Positions 26,055 through 34,930 of a stretch of 64,000 nt of DNA are shown piece after piece. The position numbers and the translations under genes are program-made. The number at the start of each line of letters is the position of its first letter. Position 1 is the first letter of the stretch. The notes under the pieces were generated by a model that was not told the origin of the DNA, ran no database searches, and worked only from the letters and a program-made list of their open reading frames with translations. Origin of the DNA: Paraburkholderia susongensis (GTDB lineage: Bacteria > Pseudomonadota > Gammaproteobacteria > Burkholderiales > Burkholderiaceae); the NCBI RefSeq assembly GCF_900177725.1, contig NZ_FXAT01000005.1:62001-126000 (forward strand), given 5' to 3'.

Positions 26055-26837
26055 TTATTGCATTGCCCAGCCGTGGCTGACGATCACCGATTGCCCGGTG
26101 AGTGCATTCGATTCGAAGCCCGCAAGGAACGCGACCGTATTGGCGACGTCCTCGACGGTGGTGAATTCACCGTCGACCGTTTCCCGGAGCATCACGTTCT
26201 TCACGACATCCGCCTCGGAGATACCGAGCGCCTTGGCCTGCTCGGGAATCTGCTTGTCGACGAGCGGAGTACGCACAAAACCCGGACACACGACATTCGC
26301 CCGAACGCCGCGCGGGCCGCCTTCCTTCGCCACCACCCGGGCCAGCCCCAGCAAACCATGCTTGGCGGTCACATAGGCGGACTTCAGCTTCGATGCTTCG
26401 TGCGAATGCACCGAGCCCATGTAGACGATCGAGCCGCCCTTGCCGCCCGCGTACATATGTTTGATCGCCGCCTTCGTCGTGAGAAAGGCGCCGTCCAGGT
26501 GGATCGCCAGCATCTTCTTCCAGTCGGCAAACGCATACTCCTCGATGGGCGCGACGATCTGGATACCCGCGTTCGACACGAGCACATCGAGGCTGCCCAA
26601 TTCCTTCACCGCGCGTTCGATGCCGCTATTGACCGCTTCTTCGCTGGTGACATCCATTGCAACTGCCAGCGCCTTGCCGCCCGCCGCAACGATGCTGCTC
26701 GCGACGTTCTGCGCGCTCTCGAGATTCAGGTCGGCGATCACTACCGCGGCGCCAAGACTCGCGAGCTTGCGTGCACACTGCTCGCCAATACCGCTTGCTG
26801 CACCGGTCACGAGTGCGACTTTCTGGTTCAATGACAT
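26055..26837 (-). CDS. bdhA: 3-hydroxybutyrate dehydrogenase
   Basis: This 260-residue SDR oxidises (R)-3-hydroxybutyrate to acetoacetate with NAD. It has TGAASGIG at 10-17, SNAGIQ, and the signature SAYVTAKHGLLGLAR with catalytic Tyr and Lys; MGSVHSHEASKLKSAY and the C-terminal GWAMQ are characteristic of bacterial HBDH. The frame runs open to 27065, but ATG 26837 follows GGAAGGAGAGTCAC and gives the standard length. It lies 32 bases downstream of adc and just upstream of the patatin gene, so the trio forms a ketone-body/PHB degradation operon. Confidence 0.93.
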   Translation of the reverse strand: MSLNQKVALVTGAASGIGEQCARKLASLGAAVVIADLNLESAQNVASSIVAAGGKALAVAMDVTSEEAVNSGIERAVKELGSLDVLVSNAGIQIVAPIEEYAFADWKKMLAIHLDGAFLTTKAAIKHMYAGGKGGSIVYMGSVHSHEASKLKSAYVTAKHGLLGLARVVAKEGGPRGVRANVVCPGFVRTPLVDKQIPEQAKALGISEADVVKNVMLRETVDGEFTTVEDVANTVAFLAGFESNALTGQSVIVSHGWAMQ

Positions 26838-26869
26838 GTGACTCTCCTTCCTTATTGGTTCGCGGATCG

Positions 26870-27664
26870 TTATTGATTGACCGCGAGCTTCACGCTCCCG
26901 GTCGAGGCCGTATCGGCAGAGGCCAGATAGTCGAGCGCAACTTCGCCGATATCCAGCGTGAGATTGGCGATCACATGGCGCGCGCCGACCACCCGCTTCA
27001 CCGGCAGATCGGCGACGGGCGCCAATGCGTGCGGATGCAGTTCGAGCGCGGCGGGACCCGACCATGCACCGAGCACGCTCACGTCGCGCAAATAGAAGCG
27101 CACGAGCTCACACACGCGCGCCGAACCGTCGACGTGCGGAATCACTTTCAACAGGTAGTTCGGCGTGTCCGCAAGCTTCCTGCGTTCGACCTCGATGTCG
27201 AGCGGCACATGCTTGAAACCCATCGTGCCGGTGGCGATACGCTGCGTGCCGTAGTCGAGCGTGCCGAGCAGCGTGTCGTTGCCGTCGACGCTCAAGGTCG
27301 GCCTGGCGAGTTTCTTCGGAAAGCCCCAGATCTCCCGGCCGCCCGCGATCGGGCCTTCGTCGTCGAGATACATGGAGTGTGTGTAATTACCGAGGCGCCC
27401 TTGCTGGTCGCGCACCGAGATAACCTGACCGCTTTCGGTGTAGTCGCCGAAACCGGACGAGTCCGGCATGCGAATGAATTCGTAATGCACGAGATCGTTT
27501 TCCGGATGCAGCGGCTCGGGCACGATGGCACGCAGTGCATCGAAATCGGTCTCGTATGAAATGATGAAGTATTCCCGATTGATGAAGCGGTATGGCGGCC
27601 GGGGATAGGCGGGACTGTGAACAGGCATCGCAAAGGCGTCTTTGCGGATTGAAGCGAGATTCAT
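26870..27664 (-). CDS. adc: acetoacetate decarboxylase
   Basis: This 264-residue enzyme decarboxylates acetoacetate to acetone and CO2. The active-site segment GREIWGFPKKLARP carries the adjacent lysines (117 and 118), one of which forms the Schiff base; length and the FINREYFIISYETD opening match the family. The ATG follows AGAGGAGTGTT. It is the first gene of the adc-bdhA-patatin unit. The physiological role may be to remove acetoacetate when acetyl-CoA is high, or the protein may act on another beta-keto acid; family relatives with other activities exist. Confidence 0.93.
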   Translation of the reverse strand: MNLASIRKDAFAMPVHSPAYPRPPYRFINREYFIISYETDFDALRAIVPEPLHPENDLVHYEFIRMPDSSGFGDYTESGQVISVRDQQGRLGNYTHSMYLDDEGPIAGGREIWGFPKKLARPTLSVDGNDTLLGTLDYGTQRIATGTMGFKHVPLDIEVERRKLADTPNYLLKVIPHVDGSARVCELVRFYLRDVSVLGAWSGPAALELHPHALAPVADLPVKRVVGARHVIANLTLDIGEVALDYLASADTASTGSVKLAVNQ

Positions 27665-27787
27665 AACACTCCTCTATGGCAGGTGGTGCATGCAGAGACG
27701 GAGCAATGGTAGAGGCAATGCCCATGCAATAGGAGCCCCCATTTATCAATAGACCGTTAACCGTACTGCAACGCTGCCGCAGGAACT

Positions 27788-28084
27788 TTGTTCAGAGCCA
27801 GGCGGCACAAGGCTGCTGCGCGGCGCTTCTTCGAGAAGGCAATCGGTCAGAACGGCTCGCCGGAGATGGTAACCATCGACAAAAGCGGCTCCAGTTTGGC
27901 CGCGCTCAACGTGGTGAACGCGGTGAACGCGGAGCGGGAGATGCCCGTCACGGTTTGTCAGGACTGCGCGCGCGGGATTCCAGGCGGCATCGAATTGATG
28001 CACACGATCAGGAAAGGACAGTTGAAAGGTTCAGGCAAGGCTGCGCTGTCTGTCGCCCAGCAATTTTCTTCGCCGTTTTCATAA
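27788..28084 (+). mobile_element. IS6-family transposase remnant (C-terminal part, internally deleted)
   Basis: The 98-residue frame reads RRHKAAARRFFEKAI, TIDKSGSS and GGIELMHTIRKGQLKGSG, which are segments of IS6-family (IS26-like) transposases. In a complete enzyme, TIDKSG is followed by about 60 residues carrying the region YLNNIVEQDHRA before IELMHMI; here that stretch is missing, and a 9-base duplication (GTGAACGCG twice, 27913-27930 region) precedes the gap. The N-terminal helix-turn-helix part is also absent. No flanking inverted repeats are evident. It is inactive debris. Confidence 0.75.
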
Positions 28085-28140
28085 GCTATCCTACGCATAT
28101 TGCCGTTGCTTGACCGGTTTTCCTTACTGCGACAGAGCCG

Positions 28141-28587
28141 TCAGTCGAGACCGACGATCCGTAGGCGGAGCGCATTCAGTTCGGCATCGGATTTCTCGCA
28201 AGCGGCCTTAAGCATCTGCTCGGCATCGGGGCCGACCGCGGCATCGAGCCCATTGTTTTGCATGCTGTTGAGCGTGGTGGAAAATCTGTCGAACGCTTGC
28301 CCGTACAAAGCGTGCTGTTCCACTGTCATGTCATTAGACACGCGCGCGAGCGCAGATGCCGTCTTTGCCGGGCCACCGGTCTTCATGTTGCCGGCAGGCG
28401 CCACCACGACGTCGATGCCGAAGGATCTCAGTTCCCGGACCTCCGCGTCGGACATGGCAATACCGAAAACAGCGTAGCCTTTGGCGGCTAGTCCGAGCGC
28501 GATCTCGCGGCCTAGGCCACCGCCGGCGCCAGTGCACATTCCGGAGCGGTTGCGCCAGACCGTGCCACGTCTTCCGGCTTTGAGCAT
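28141..28587 (-). pseudogene. SDR-family oxidoreductase with internal deletion
   Basis: The 148-residue frame starts with an SDR cofactor motif (CTGAGGGLGREIALGLAAKG) and ends with a C-terminal SDR-like part, from FGIDVVVAPAGNMKTGG to DAELNALRLRIVGLD. Complete relatives are about 300 residues; the whole middle, with NNAG and the catalytic Ser/Tyr/Lys, is absent. The two halves join near the repeated E-L-R, which suggests a deletion between short repeats. It could still be transcribed, but catalysis is impossible. It lies between IS and toxin remnants. Confidence 0.65.
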
Positions 28588-28843
28588 CGGTGGCCGTTAT
28601 CTACCGAACCGCGCCCCAGGTTACCGGCATATCCATGCGATCAACAGGAGACCCGGCCGGACGCTGCCGTCGAGCCCCGTGATAGCCGCATGGATGGTTA
28701 TGGTATGTGAGACACCCCTCGGGCCGGTCCTGACGAGCGACACGAATGGGCGTGACCTCATGCACGGGACGATCTGGCGTGGTACGCGTGCTCGCGTAAG
28801 TCACAAGGCCTGCTTTGCGGGTAGCACCAGCGCGCCGACACAT

Positions 28844-29104
28844 CTAGCTGTCGTCGCCGAGCCAGCCCGGAATATCCATCTGTTGATGCAGGATACGGAT
28901 GACGTCGATCAGAGCGTCCGATTCCCTGAAAAACACGACATACATTCCAACCAGCGCTTTCCGGTAGCCTTCCCGCACGTCCGCGGCGGACAAACTCGGC
29001 TGGGTACCGTCGGCCAGGCCGACAATGGTACTTTCGATGCTCAGAATCTGGTATTTGATGCCAGAAATCGCCCTGGGTGCGTATTTCGGGGCTTGTGCGC
29101 ACGG
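28844..29104 (-). pseudogene. ParE/RelE-family toxin remnant without start codon
   Basis: The minus-strand frame between a TAA at 29105-29107 and the TAG at 28844-28846 encodes an 86-residue ParE-like chain. The C-terminal half, REGYRKALVGMYVVFFRE followed by LIDVIRILHQQMDIP, has the strand pattern and the R-I-L-H ending of ParE toxins. No usable ATG, GTG or TTG precedes the domain, the N-terminal helix is unlike the family, and no ParD-type antitoxin is found before the neighbouring luxR-type gene. I read it as a dead toxin gene. Confidence 0.55.
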
Positions 29105-29119
29105 TTACAGGCTGGTGCC

Positions 29120-30253
29120 TTAGCCTTTAACGGTTCGGATCAGCGCCATGTGCGCCATCAGTCGTACCAGTTCGGCTTGTCGCCGGGTACCGGTTTTCTC
29201 GAACACGTGATGCAAATGCGTACGCACGGTTGACGGTAGTACCCCAAGGGACTCGGCAACGGCATTCAGCCGCTCGCCGCGACCAATCTCAGATGCGACC
29301 CGGGCCTCTGCGGGAGTCAAACGAAAGAGCCGTATTAATTGGTCACTGGATCCCGAGGGCGCGCGCTCGGGATCGATCAATACGACCATAACGGCCGGGC
29401 GCTGCGATATGATGCCGGCCCATGCTGTATCGCAGCTCAGCGGCGAGATGAGTACGTGAAGCGCTCGCTTCATTGACGGACGCTCGAGCGCGATGACGCT
29501 ACCCGTAGGCGGCCCCGGGGACCTCTTGATCGCCCTCGCCACCAGTCCACGAAGGTGACTTGTCGACGTTGAAGTGCACGCATATAAGCCGCGGGGTCCC
29601 GCTCCGATTCCATCTGCCGACGCGAGGATTTCTTCCGCCGCCCGGTTTGCGAACATCACCCGACAGTCCGCATCGACGATCAGGATCGCAGGACCCAGGT
29701 TATCTAGCACTTCGCACGCCGTATGCTGCTGAATGCTCAGTCCAGACAAGCGCAAGCTCATCCGCGTCGCGCATTGCAAATGCGGAACGAGAGCGCTCAG
29801 CGATTCAAGTTGCGCGCGCTGGCGGTTCTCATCAAGCGGGCGCCGCGCTGCGACGAGGCCGACTATCGCGCCCTCGCGAAAGAAGTTCGCGACAGTAACA
29901 CCCAGAATATCCTGCGGCACCCCCCAGTTCCGATATATCTCAGTTCGCTCGAACGTAGTTCGTGGCATGACCATCGTGTCAGTCAGAATCGTGCCGGATG
30001 GAGACCTTCTGGCGACCGGTAAAAGCGGATCGACCTCTGCGAAATGACTCTCGTAGCTGCGTACAAACTCTGGTTCAGCGCCGGCCCATGCAACCGAACG
30101 CGCTTTCTGAGCCGGGTCGCCGACCCACAGTTGCACCACCGTGGTATCGAGGAAAGGGATGAATCGTTCGAGCACGCTGGACCACCGATCCGGCTCGAGT
30201 CCCGCTTCATAGACTGAGGCGATCAAATTCGACAAGTCGGCGCCGAGCAACAT
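29120..30253 (-). CDS. LuxR-type transcriptional regulator with long N-terminal sensor region
   Basis: This 377-residue regulator has a C-terminal LuxR/GerE helix-turn-helix (about 310-377: RLTPAEARVASEIGRG, ESLGVLPSTVRTHLHHVFEK). The N-terminal 300 residues have no clear acyl-homoserine-lactone domain; the middle part LGPAILIVDADCRVMFANRA looks PAS-like. ATG 30253 follows GAGGAGTCGCG. It is divergent from the 956-residue SLH-like exported protein gene, sharing a 440-base intergenic region, so it is the prime candidate to control that gene. The signal is unknown. Confidence 0.83.
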   Translation of the reverse strand: MLLGADLSNLIASVYEAGLEPDRWSSVLERFIPFLDTTVVQLWVGDPAQKARSVAWAGAEPEFVRSYESHFAEVDPLLPVARRSPSGTILTDTMVMPRTTFERTEIYRNWGVPQDILGVTVANFFREGAIVGLVAARRPLDENRQRAQLESLSALVPHLQCATRMSLRLSGLSIQQHTACEVLDNLGPAILIVDADCRVMFANRAAEEILASADGIGAGPRGLYACTSTSTSHLRGLVARAIKRSPGPPTGSVIALERPSMKRALHVLISPLSCDTAWAGIISQRPAVMVVLIDPERAPSGSSDQLIRLFRLTPAEARVASEIGRGERLNAVAESLGVLPSTVRTHLHHVFEKTGTRRQAELVRLMAHMALIRTVKG

Positions 30254-30693
30254 CGCGACTCCTCTCCGGCTTCGGGGCGGACGACTTCCGCGGGGCTGTT
30301 CTCACACCTGGGACCGAGTGCGGAGGCCGAGATTGATCGGTTTCGACTCTCCACTAGTTGATGGAGGCGAGACCCCATACAAGTCAATATATTCGATGGA
30401 AAGCGTGGCAATCGAAATTTTCGCCAGAATCACGCGTTTCCGTCGGTATATCAGAGGCGCTCTCCGACAACGGAAGTACCGCTGTCGTTCGTGTGCCAAA
30501 CGACGATGAAAGCATGGGCGCGTCTGGTCCTGACCCGGGCTTTGTACACACCCGACTCCTCGCACCTGCCAGCCGAACCATGGCTGTTGAAGGCGAGAAG
30601 ATCTGTCTTTTTCAGTCACGCGACTTCTATCGGCTAGCAAATCGCGATGCGACGCATTGCACCTAACTGAATCGCCAGAACGAGGAGTGAAAA
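30254..30693. other. 440-base divergent control region
   Basis: It has no supported gene. It separates the luxR-type gene from the SLH-like protein gene and must contain both promoters. An A/T-richer stretch (30388-30400) is the only visible hint; I see no convincing palindromic operator. Confidence 0.4.
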
Positions 30694-33564
30694 ATGTCAT
30701 CTGTTAGGTTTGTAAATCAATTGCGATTAAACACTTTACGATTAATCGTTTCTCGCCACCCGTCTCGCGAGAGAGTGCTGCTCACCGCATCGGCACTACT
30801 ATGGGTGAATATGCTGGCACTACCTTTGTGCGCGCTCGCAAAGATCGTCACCCCTCCCTCCAGTACCCCCTTAAAGAACCCTGGACCGAAGCACCTGGTA
30901 ACACCGACGCCGAAGATTGTCAGTGTTTCGCCTGCGATGGGCACGGGAGGCTCGGTCACGATCAAGGGAAATGTCCCGCTAGGTAGCGCAAAGACGATCT
31001 ACTTCGGCTCACAGTCGGTACAGTATTTCGGGGTCAACAACGACGGTTCATTGACGGCAACTATGCCGTATGGTTTGGAGTCACCAGGCAACGTGATCCC
31101 GGTGTCGGTGCTGCTCTCAAGTGGAACCACCCAGACCGTCGCCTTCGGCGATGCGACATATACCGTCCCGCTGGGGTACATGGGGGTCACCGGACCTCTG
31201 CCCTGGAATCCACAGGCTGGCGACTATGCGTGGGTAAATGGCCAGGGTCGCAGCTTTTCTCTTGGAGCGCCAAAGGCCCTGACTTATACGACCATGACGC
31301 CGGTACTACATATAAGCGCCGGTTTCACCAACCAATCCACGCAATATCCTGAGACAAAGGGGCCCCCGTACGGACCTAATAGCAACGTTGGCAACGTAGG
31401 CAAATTCTCTGCAAAACTAGAAAGCTGCGTGCCCGCTGCGAACGCCGGCGACGGTGCCTGCACTGGCTGGGACAACAGCCCGGGAATGTGGGAATCCGTC
31501 GGCAATCCGGTCAGCCTTACTTTGAATATGCCGGCGAGCGGCGACGCCAGCGGCGATATTGCGCTCCCTATGGGGCCACTGTTTAGCGAGCAGAATCTGG
31601 CAGCTACGGTGCGTACAGTGCTGCAGCTTACTCTGTCCGACACGGAAACTCCCGGCAATCCAATTCGCAATGCAAACTATACGTCGGCACCGGCTAACGT
31701 CGTCGTCGTTCCAATCGCGTTTATGCAGGCCAAGTTAATTCCGTTAGGCATCGTTTACGCGCCGCCAGGCGATATGAGCAGCGTCACTTTCACAACGAAC
31801 GACAACTATAACGTCAACTACGTGGTGGGCCAGAGCAACTCACAAACCAACAAGGATACCGGGACGAATGCAGGCAGCTGGAACGTCAGCATGACGGAGG
31901 GTTATGATCAGGCTAGCAATAAAGCTACGGTGACCTGGGGTGACGGCGAGAGCTGGGATACGAGCGTCTCGCAGGGGTTCGGCGTCCAGACCAATCAGAA
32001 TGCTACGACGCAGTACGGTCAAGGTATAGGCCTTACCTATGGAATTGGAGGCAATGTCGGTACGACACCTGGGAACGGCCTCGTGTGCGCAACAAGCACG
32101 AATTGCGCAACGACAGCGCTCGCCCCAGGATGGTTTGAGTCCCAGCCATTCTGGAACGACGAATTCGTATTACTGATCCATCCGCAATATGCGCTCTATG
32201 TCATTGGCAAAGGGACCAACCGTACCGCGCTCTACGGCTCCGTAGCGGCCACCGCTAGCCCAACAGTACTTGATCTTTATAAATGCGCCACGGGTGCACT
32301 TACAGAGGGTTTGTCTTCCTGTGTCTTTGGTTACTCGGGTTTTGGAATTACCAATATTAATCAAGCTCAGTATAAGTCTGCGACGGGCAAAGTTACCTTG
32401 ACGGTCGACGAGGCCAAGCGCCTTCTTCAACTCGATCCGTTTTATGCAGCATTGTCACAGGGGGCAACGTTGGACGCCACACGGGCTGCTCCGATCAAAA
32501 CAGTAAGCTATGGTAGCTTCGCCGGTACAACTTCTCAGTATCCAGTCGTTGTCACTTATAACAATAATCAGGTAACGACAACCACCAGTGGTGGCCAAAC
32601 TTCCTATACGGCTAGCGTAACCAACACTCAAACTTCAACCACGAGTCTAAGCGGATCCGGACAGGTGTCCTATTACGTCACACTCGGGTTGACAGGAACT
32701 GAATCAACCGTACAGACCGGTACCTCCGAGTTTGACACTCAGGTTGCGTATAGCAATTCCACCGCGGTGTCAGATCAACTCGTCACCACGGCATCGGTCA
32801 CATTGAACGACGTCGATAACCAAACACAGGGACCATCGGGGGTTGCTTGCAAAGCTTGCCACAATCCGCTCCCGTCCAAGCCAACCGTCAATGTCTTCCT
32901 TGACAAGATGTTTGGCGGATTTATGTTCCAGGATGCTTCTTCTGTTTCCAGCAACAAATTCTCCGCTGCCCAGGCCACAGCTGCTCTCAAACTTCTCGAT
33001 CTGGATGCAATGACCCAGACTCAGGAAGCGAGGATCCAGCGGTTTAGTGACGTCCCGAACGGTACCGCTGGCAAGGTTGCAATAGGAATCCTTACGCGTG
33101 TCAATATCATGACCGGATATGCAGACGGAACCTTTAAACCGAGCGAACCATTCACTCGTGGACAGCTAGCAGTCGCCTTGGCGACAGCCCTCAAACTCCC
33201 TGCGACACCGGGACAAAGTCAATTCACGGACGTCGCGTCAACCGACGCGCTAGCGGCACCGGCATCCGCGGCAGCGAAGGCCGGGCTACTGGTGCTCCCG
33301 AGCGCCACCACTCTGAAGCCAAGCGATCCGGTGACGCGCCAGGAGCTCGCGACATCGCTGGTACGGGCGTTCAAGGCGACGAAGGCGGCTGCCGCTCCTT
33401 CGGATGCAAGCCAGGTGGCGTCCTGGGCCACAGATTCAGTGCGTCTTGCCACGGGCGCCGGGTACATGCAAACGTTCGCCGACGGGACCTTTAAGCCGAC
33501 CGCGCCGATGACGCGATCAGATGCTGCACAGGCAATACTTTCTGCCGTTAGTCAAAAGCACTAG
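30694..33564 (+). CDS. large exported protein with TIG-like domain, CxxCH motif and three SLH-like repeats
   Basis: This 956-residue protein begins with a basic N-terminus and a hydrophobic export segment (about 28-50). Residues 72-158 look like an IPT/TIG Ig-like domain (KIVSVSPAMGTGGSVTI). A long Thr/Ser/Asn/Gly-rich middle follows, with TTTSGG/TTSLSG runs near 630-650. One CxxCH (C719-KA-C722-H723) occurs in GVACKACHNPLP. Residues about 780-953 contain three S-layer-homology-like repeats (FSDVPNGTAGKVAIGILTR with GYADGTFKPSEPFTRGQLA, then two weaker copies, the last ending FADGTFKPTAPMTRSDAA). ATG 30694 follows GAGGAG. Codon use looks less G+C-rich than the flanking genes, which hints at horizontal origin. 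A surface or envelope-anchored role is inferred; the function is unknown. Confidence 0.85.
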   Translation: MSSVRFVNQLRLNTLRLIVSRHPSRERVLLTASALLWVNMLALPLCALAKIVTPPSSTPLKNPGPKHLVTPTPKIVSVSPAMGTGGSVTIKGNVPLGSAKTIYFGSQSVQYFGVNNDGSLTATMPYGLESPGNVIPVSVLLSSGTTQTVAFGDATYTVPLGYMGVTGPLPWNPQAGDYAWVNGQGRSFSLGAPKALTYTTMTPVLHISAGFTNQSTQYPETKGPPYGPNSNVGNVGKFSAKLESCVPAANAGDGACTGWDNSPGMWESVGNPVSLTLNMPASGDASGDIALPMGPLFSEQNLAATVRTVLQLTLSDTETPGNPIRNANYTSAPANVVVVPIAFMQAKLIPLGIVYAPPGDMSSVTFTTNDNYNVNYVVGQSNSQTNKDTGTNAGSWNVSMTEGYDQASNKATVTWGDGESWDTSVSQGFGVQTNQNATTQYGQGIGLTYGIGGNVGTTPGNGLVCATSTNCATTALAPGWFESQPFWNDEFVLLIHPQYALYVIGKGTNRTALYGSVAATASPTVLDLYKCATGALTEGLSSCVFGYSGFGITNINQAQYKSATGKVTLTVDEAKRLLQLDPFYAALSQGATLDATRAAPIKTVSYGSFAGTTSQYPVVVTYNNNQVTTTTSGGQTSYTASVTNTQTSTTSLSGSGQVSYYVTLGLTGTESTVQTGTSEFDTQVAYSNSTAVSDQLVTTASVTLNDVDNQTQGPSGVACKACHNPLPSKPTVNVFLDKMFGGFMFQDASSVSSNKFSAAQATAALKLLDLDAMTQTQEARIQRFSDVPNGTAGKVAIGILTRVNIMTGYADGTFKPSEPFTRGQLAVALATALKLPATPGQSQFTDVASTDALAAPASAAAKAGLLVLPSATTLKPSDPVTRQELATSLVRAFKATKAAAAPSDASQVASWATDSVRLATGAGYMQTFADGTFKPTAPMTRSDAAQAILSAVSQKH

Positions 33565-33963
33565 CCATTCGGGAGCACATGTCAGTCGAGGTCGCGCCAT
33601 TCCTATGATCACGGTGGGACGCGCCTCGACCATCCGGCCGACCCCGGCCTGCTTGAGCGCTACCCGTCGCACGGCGAGCTTGCCGCGACAGAAAACGCTC
33701 GCCACCGGACCAAACTCGCTCTGCGTATGGGCGATTGCGTTGGCGGCTGAAATCGTTGCCTGGCGCTCGCCAGACATTCGTAGTGCCGGGAATGGCATAG
33801 GGCAGGAGCGGGTCGAAAGTACGAATTCGGCGTGCGTGAGACCGGACATTTGCGGCCGCGGTCCGCCGAATGTCAGGAAGCCGACCCGTAGCCGCCTGAC
33901 CAACGCTGACGCCCGAGTGTCGCATGGCGGATCGAAAAATTTCTGAGCCTGCCCTGTCCAGCT
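33565..33963. other. 400-base region with overlapping open frames, possibly a dispersed repeat
   Basis: Two overlapping minus-strand frames of about 125 codons each (33517-33903 and 33548-33925) and a plus-strand frame are open here, but none shows a recognisable domain or ribosome site. Long openness on several frames in G+C-rich DNA is not evidence of a gene. The block could be a multi-copy intergenic element; genome-wide comparison would decide. Confidence 0.35.
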
Positions 33964-34908
33964 TTAGATACTCGTGGTCAATGCGGGCACGATCTCAAAG
34001 AGATCTCCCACCAGCCCGTAGTCGGCCACGTTGAAGATCGGCGCTTCTTCGTCCTTGTTGATCGCCACGATCACCTTCGAGTCCTTCATACCCGCCAGGT
34101 GCTGGATCGCGCCCGAGATGCCCACCGCGATGTAGAGCTGCGGCGCGACGATCTTGCCAGTTTGGCCGACCTGGTAATCGTTGGGTACATAACCCGCGTC
34201 CACTGCTGCGCGCGAAGCGCCCAGCGCCGCGCTGAGCTTGTCGGCGAGCGGCTCCAGAACCAACGCGAAGTTCTCGCCGTTGCCCAGACCCCGGCCGCCC
34301 GACACGATGATCTTCGCGCTCGTCAGCTCCGGACGGTCGAGCTTCGTGACTTCACGGCTCACGAACTGCGAGAGGCCGCTGTCCGCTGCCGCTTCAAGCT
34401 TCTCCACCGCAGCGCTGCCGCCTTCGGCCGCAACGGCATCGAATGCAGTCGTGCGGACCGTGATGACCTTGACCGGATCAGCTGACCGAACCGTAGCAAT
34501 CGCGTTGCCCGCGTAGATCGGACGCTCGAACGTATCCGGCGAATCCACTGCGGTGATGTCACTGATCTGCGCGACGTCGAGCTTCGCAGCGACACGCGGC
34601 GTGACGTTCTTGCCCGCTGCGGTGGCCGGCGCGAGGATGTGCGAGTAATTCTTCGCCGCATCTTGCACAAGCGCGAGAACGGTTGCCTCGACGTTTTCCG
34701 CCAGGCCCTGCTCCAGTTGCGGCGCATCGGCCAGCAGCACCTTCGAAACGCCAGCGATCTTCGCTGCTGCATCAGCAGCAGCCTGGGCGTTATGGCCCGC
34801 GATCAGCACATGCACGTCGCCACCGATCTTCTGCGCGGCAGCCACGGTGTTCAGCGTCGCAGCCTTGACGGTTGCGTTGTCGTGTTCGGCAATAACCAGA
34901 TTCGTCAT
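33964..34908 (-). CDS. etfA: electron transfer flavoprotein subunit alpha
   Basis: This 314-residue ETF alpha subunit carries an N-terminal domain (MTNLVIAEHDNATVKAATLN) and the C-terminal FAD-binding domain with IIVSGGRGLGNGENF, GQTGKIVAPQLYIAVGISGA and INKDEEAPIFNVADYG. With EtfB it accepts electrons from flavin dehydrogenases and passes them to ETF:ubiquinone oxidoreductase. It lies 22 bases downstream of etfB and is the last gene of the 14-gene run that starts at 49846. This pair may be the general ETF of the cell or a dedicated acceptor for the GlcD-like flavoprotein at 38449. Confidence 0.96.
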   Translation of the reverse strand: MTNLVIAEHDNATVKAATLNTVAAAQKIGGDVHVLIAGHNAQAAADAAAKIAGVSKVLLADAPQLEQGLAENVEATVLALVQDAAKNYSHILAPATAAGKNVTPRVAAKLDVAQISDITAVDSPDTFERPIYAGNAIATVRSADPVKVITVRTTAFDAVAAEGGSAAVEKLEAAADSGLSQFVSREVTKLDRPELTSAKIIVSGGRGLGNGENFALVLEPLADKLSAALGASRAAVDAGYVPNDYQVGQTGKIVAPQLYIAVGISGAIQHLAGMKDSKVIVAINKDEEAPIFNVADYGLVGDLFEIVPALTTSI

Positions 34909-34930
34909 TTCTATAGTCTCTCAGGTTCTA

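Noticed and set aside
28481..29233. Plus-strand open frame of 250 codons across the SDR and ParE remnants
   Set aside because: It has no domain; the opposite strand carries recognisable though broken SDR, ParE and LuxR sequences.
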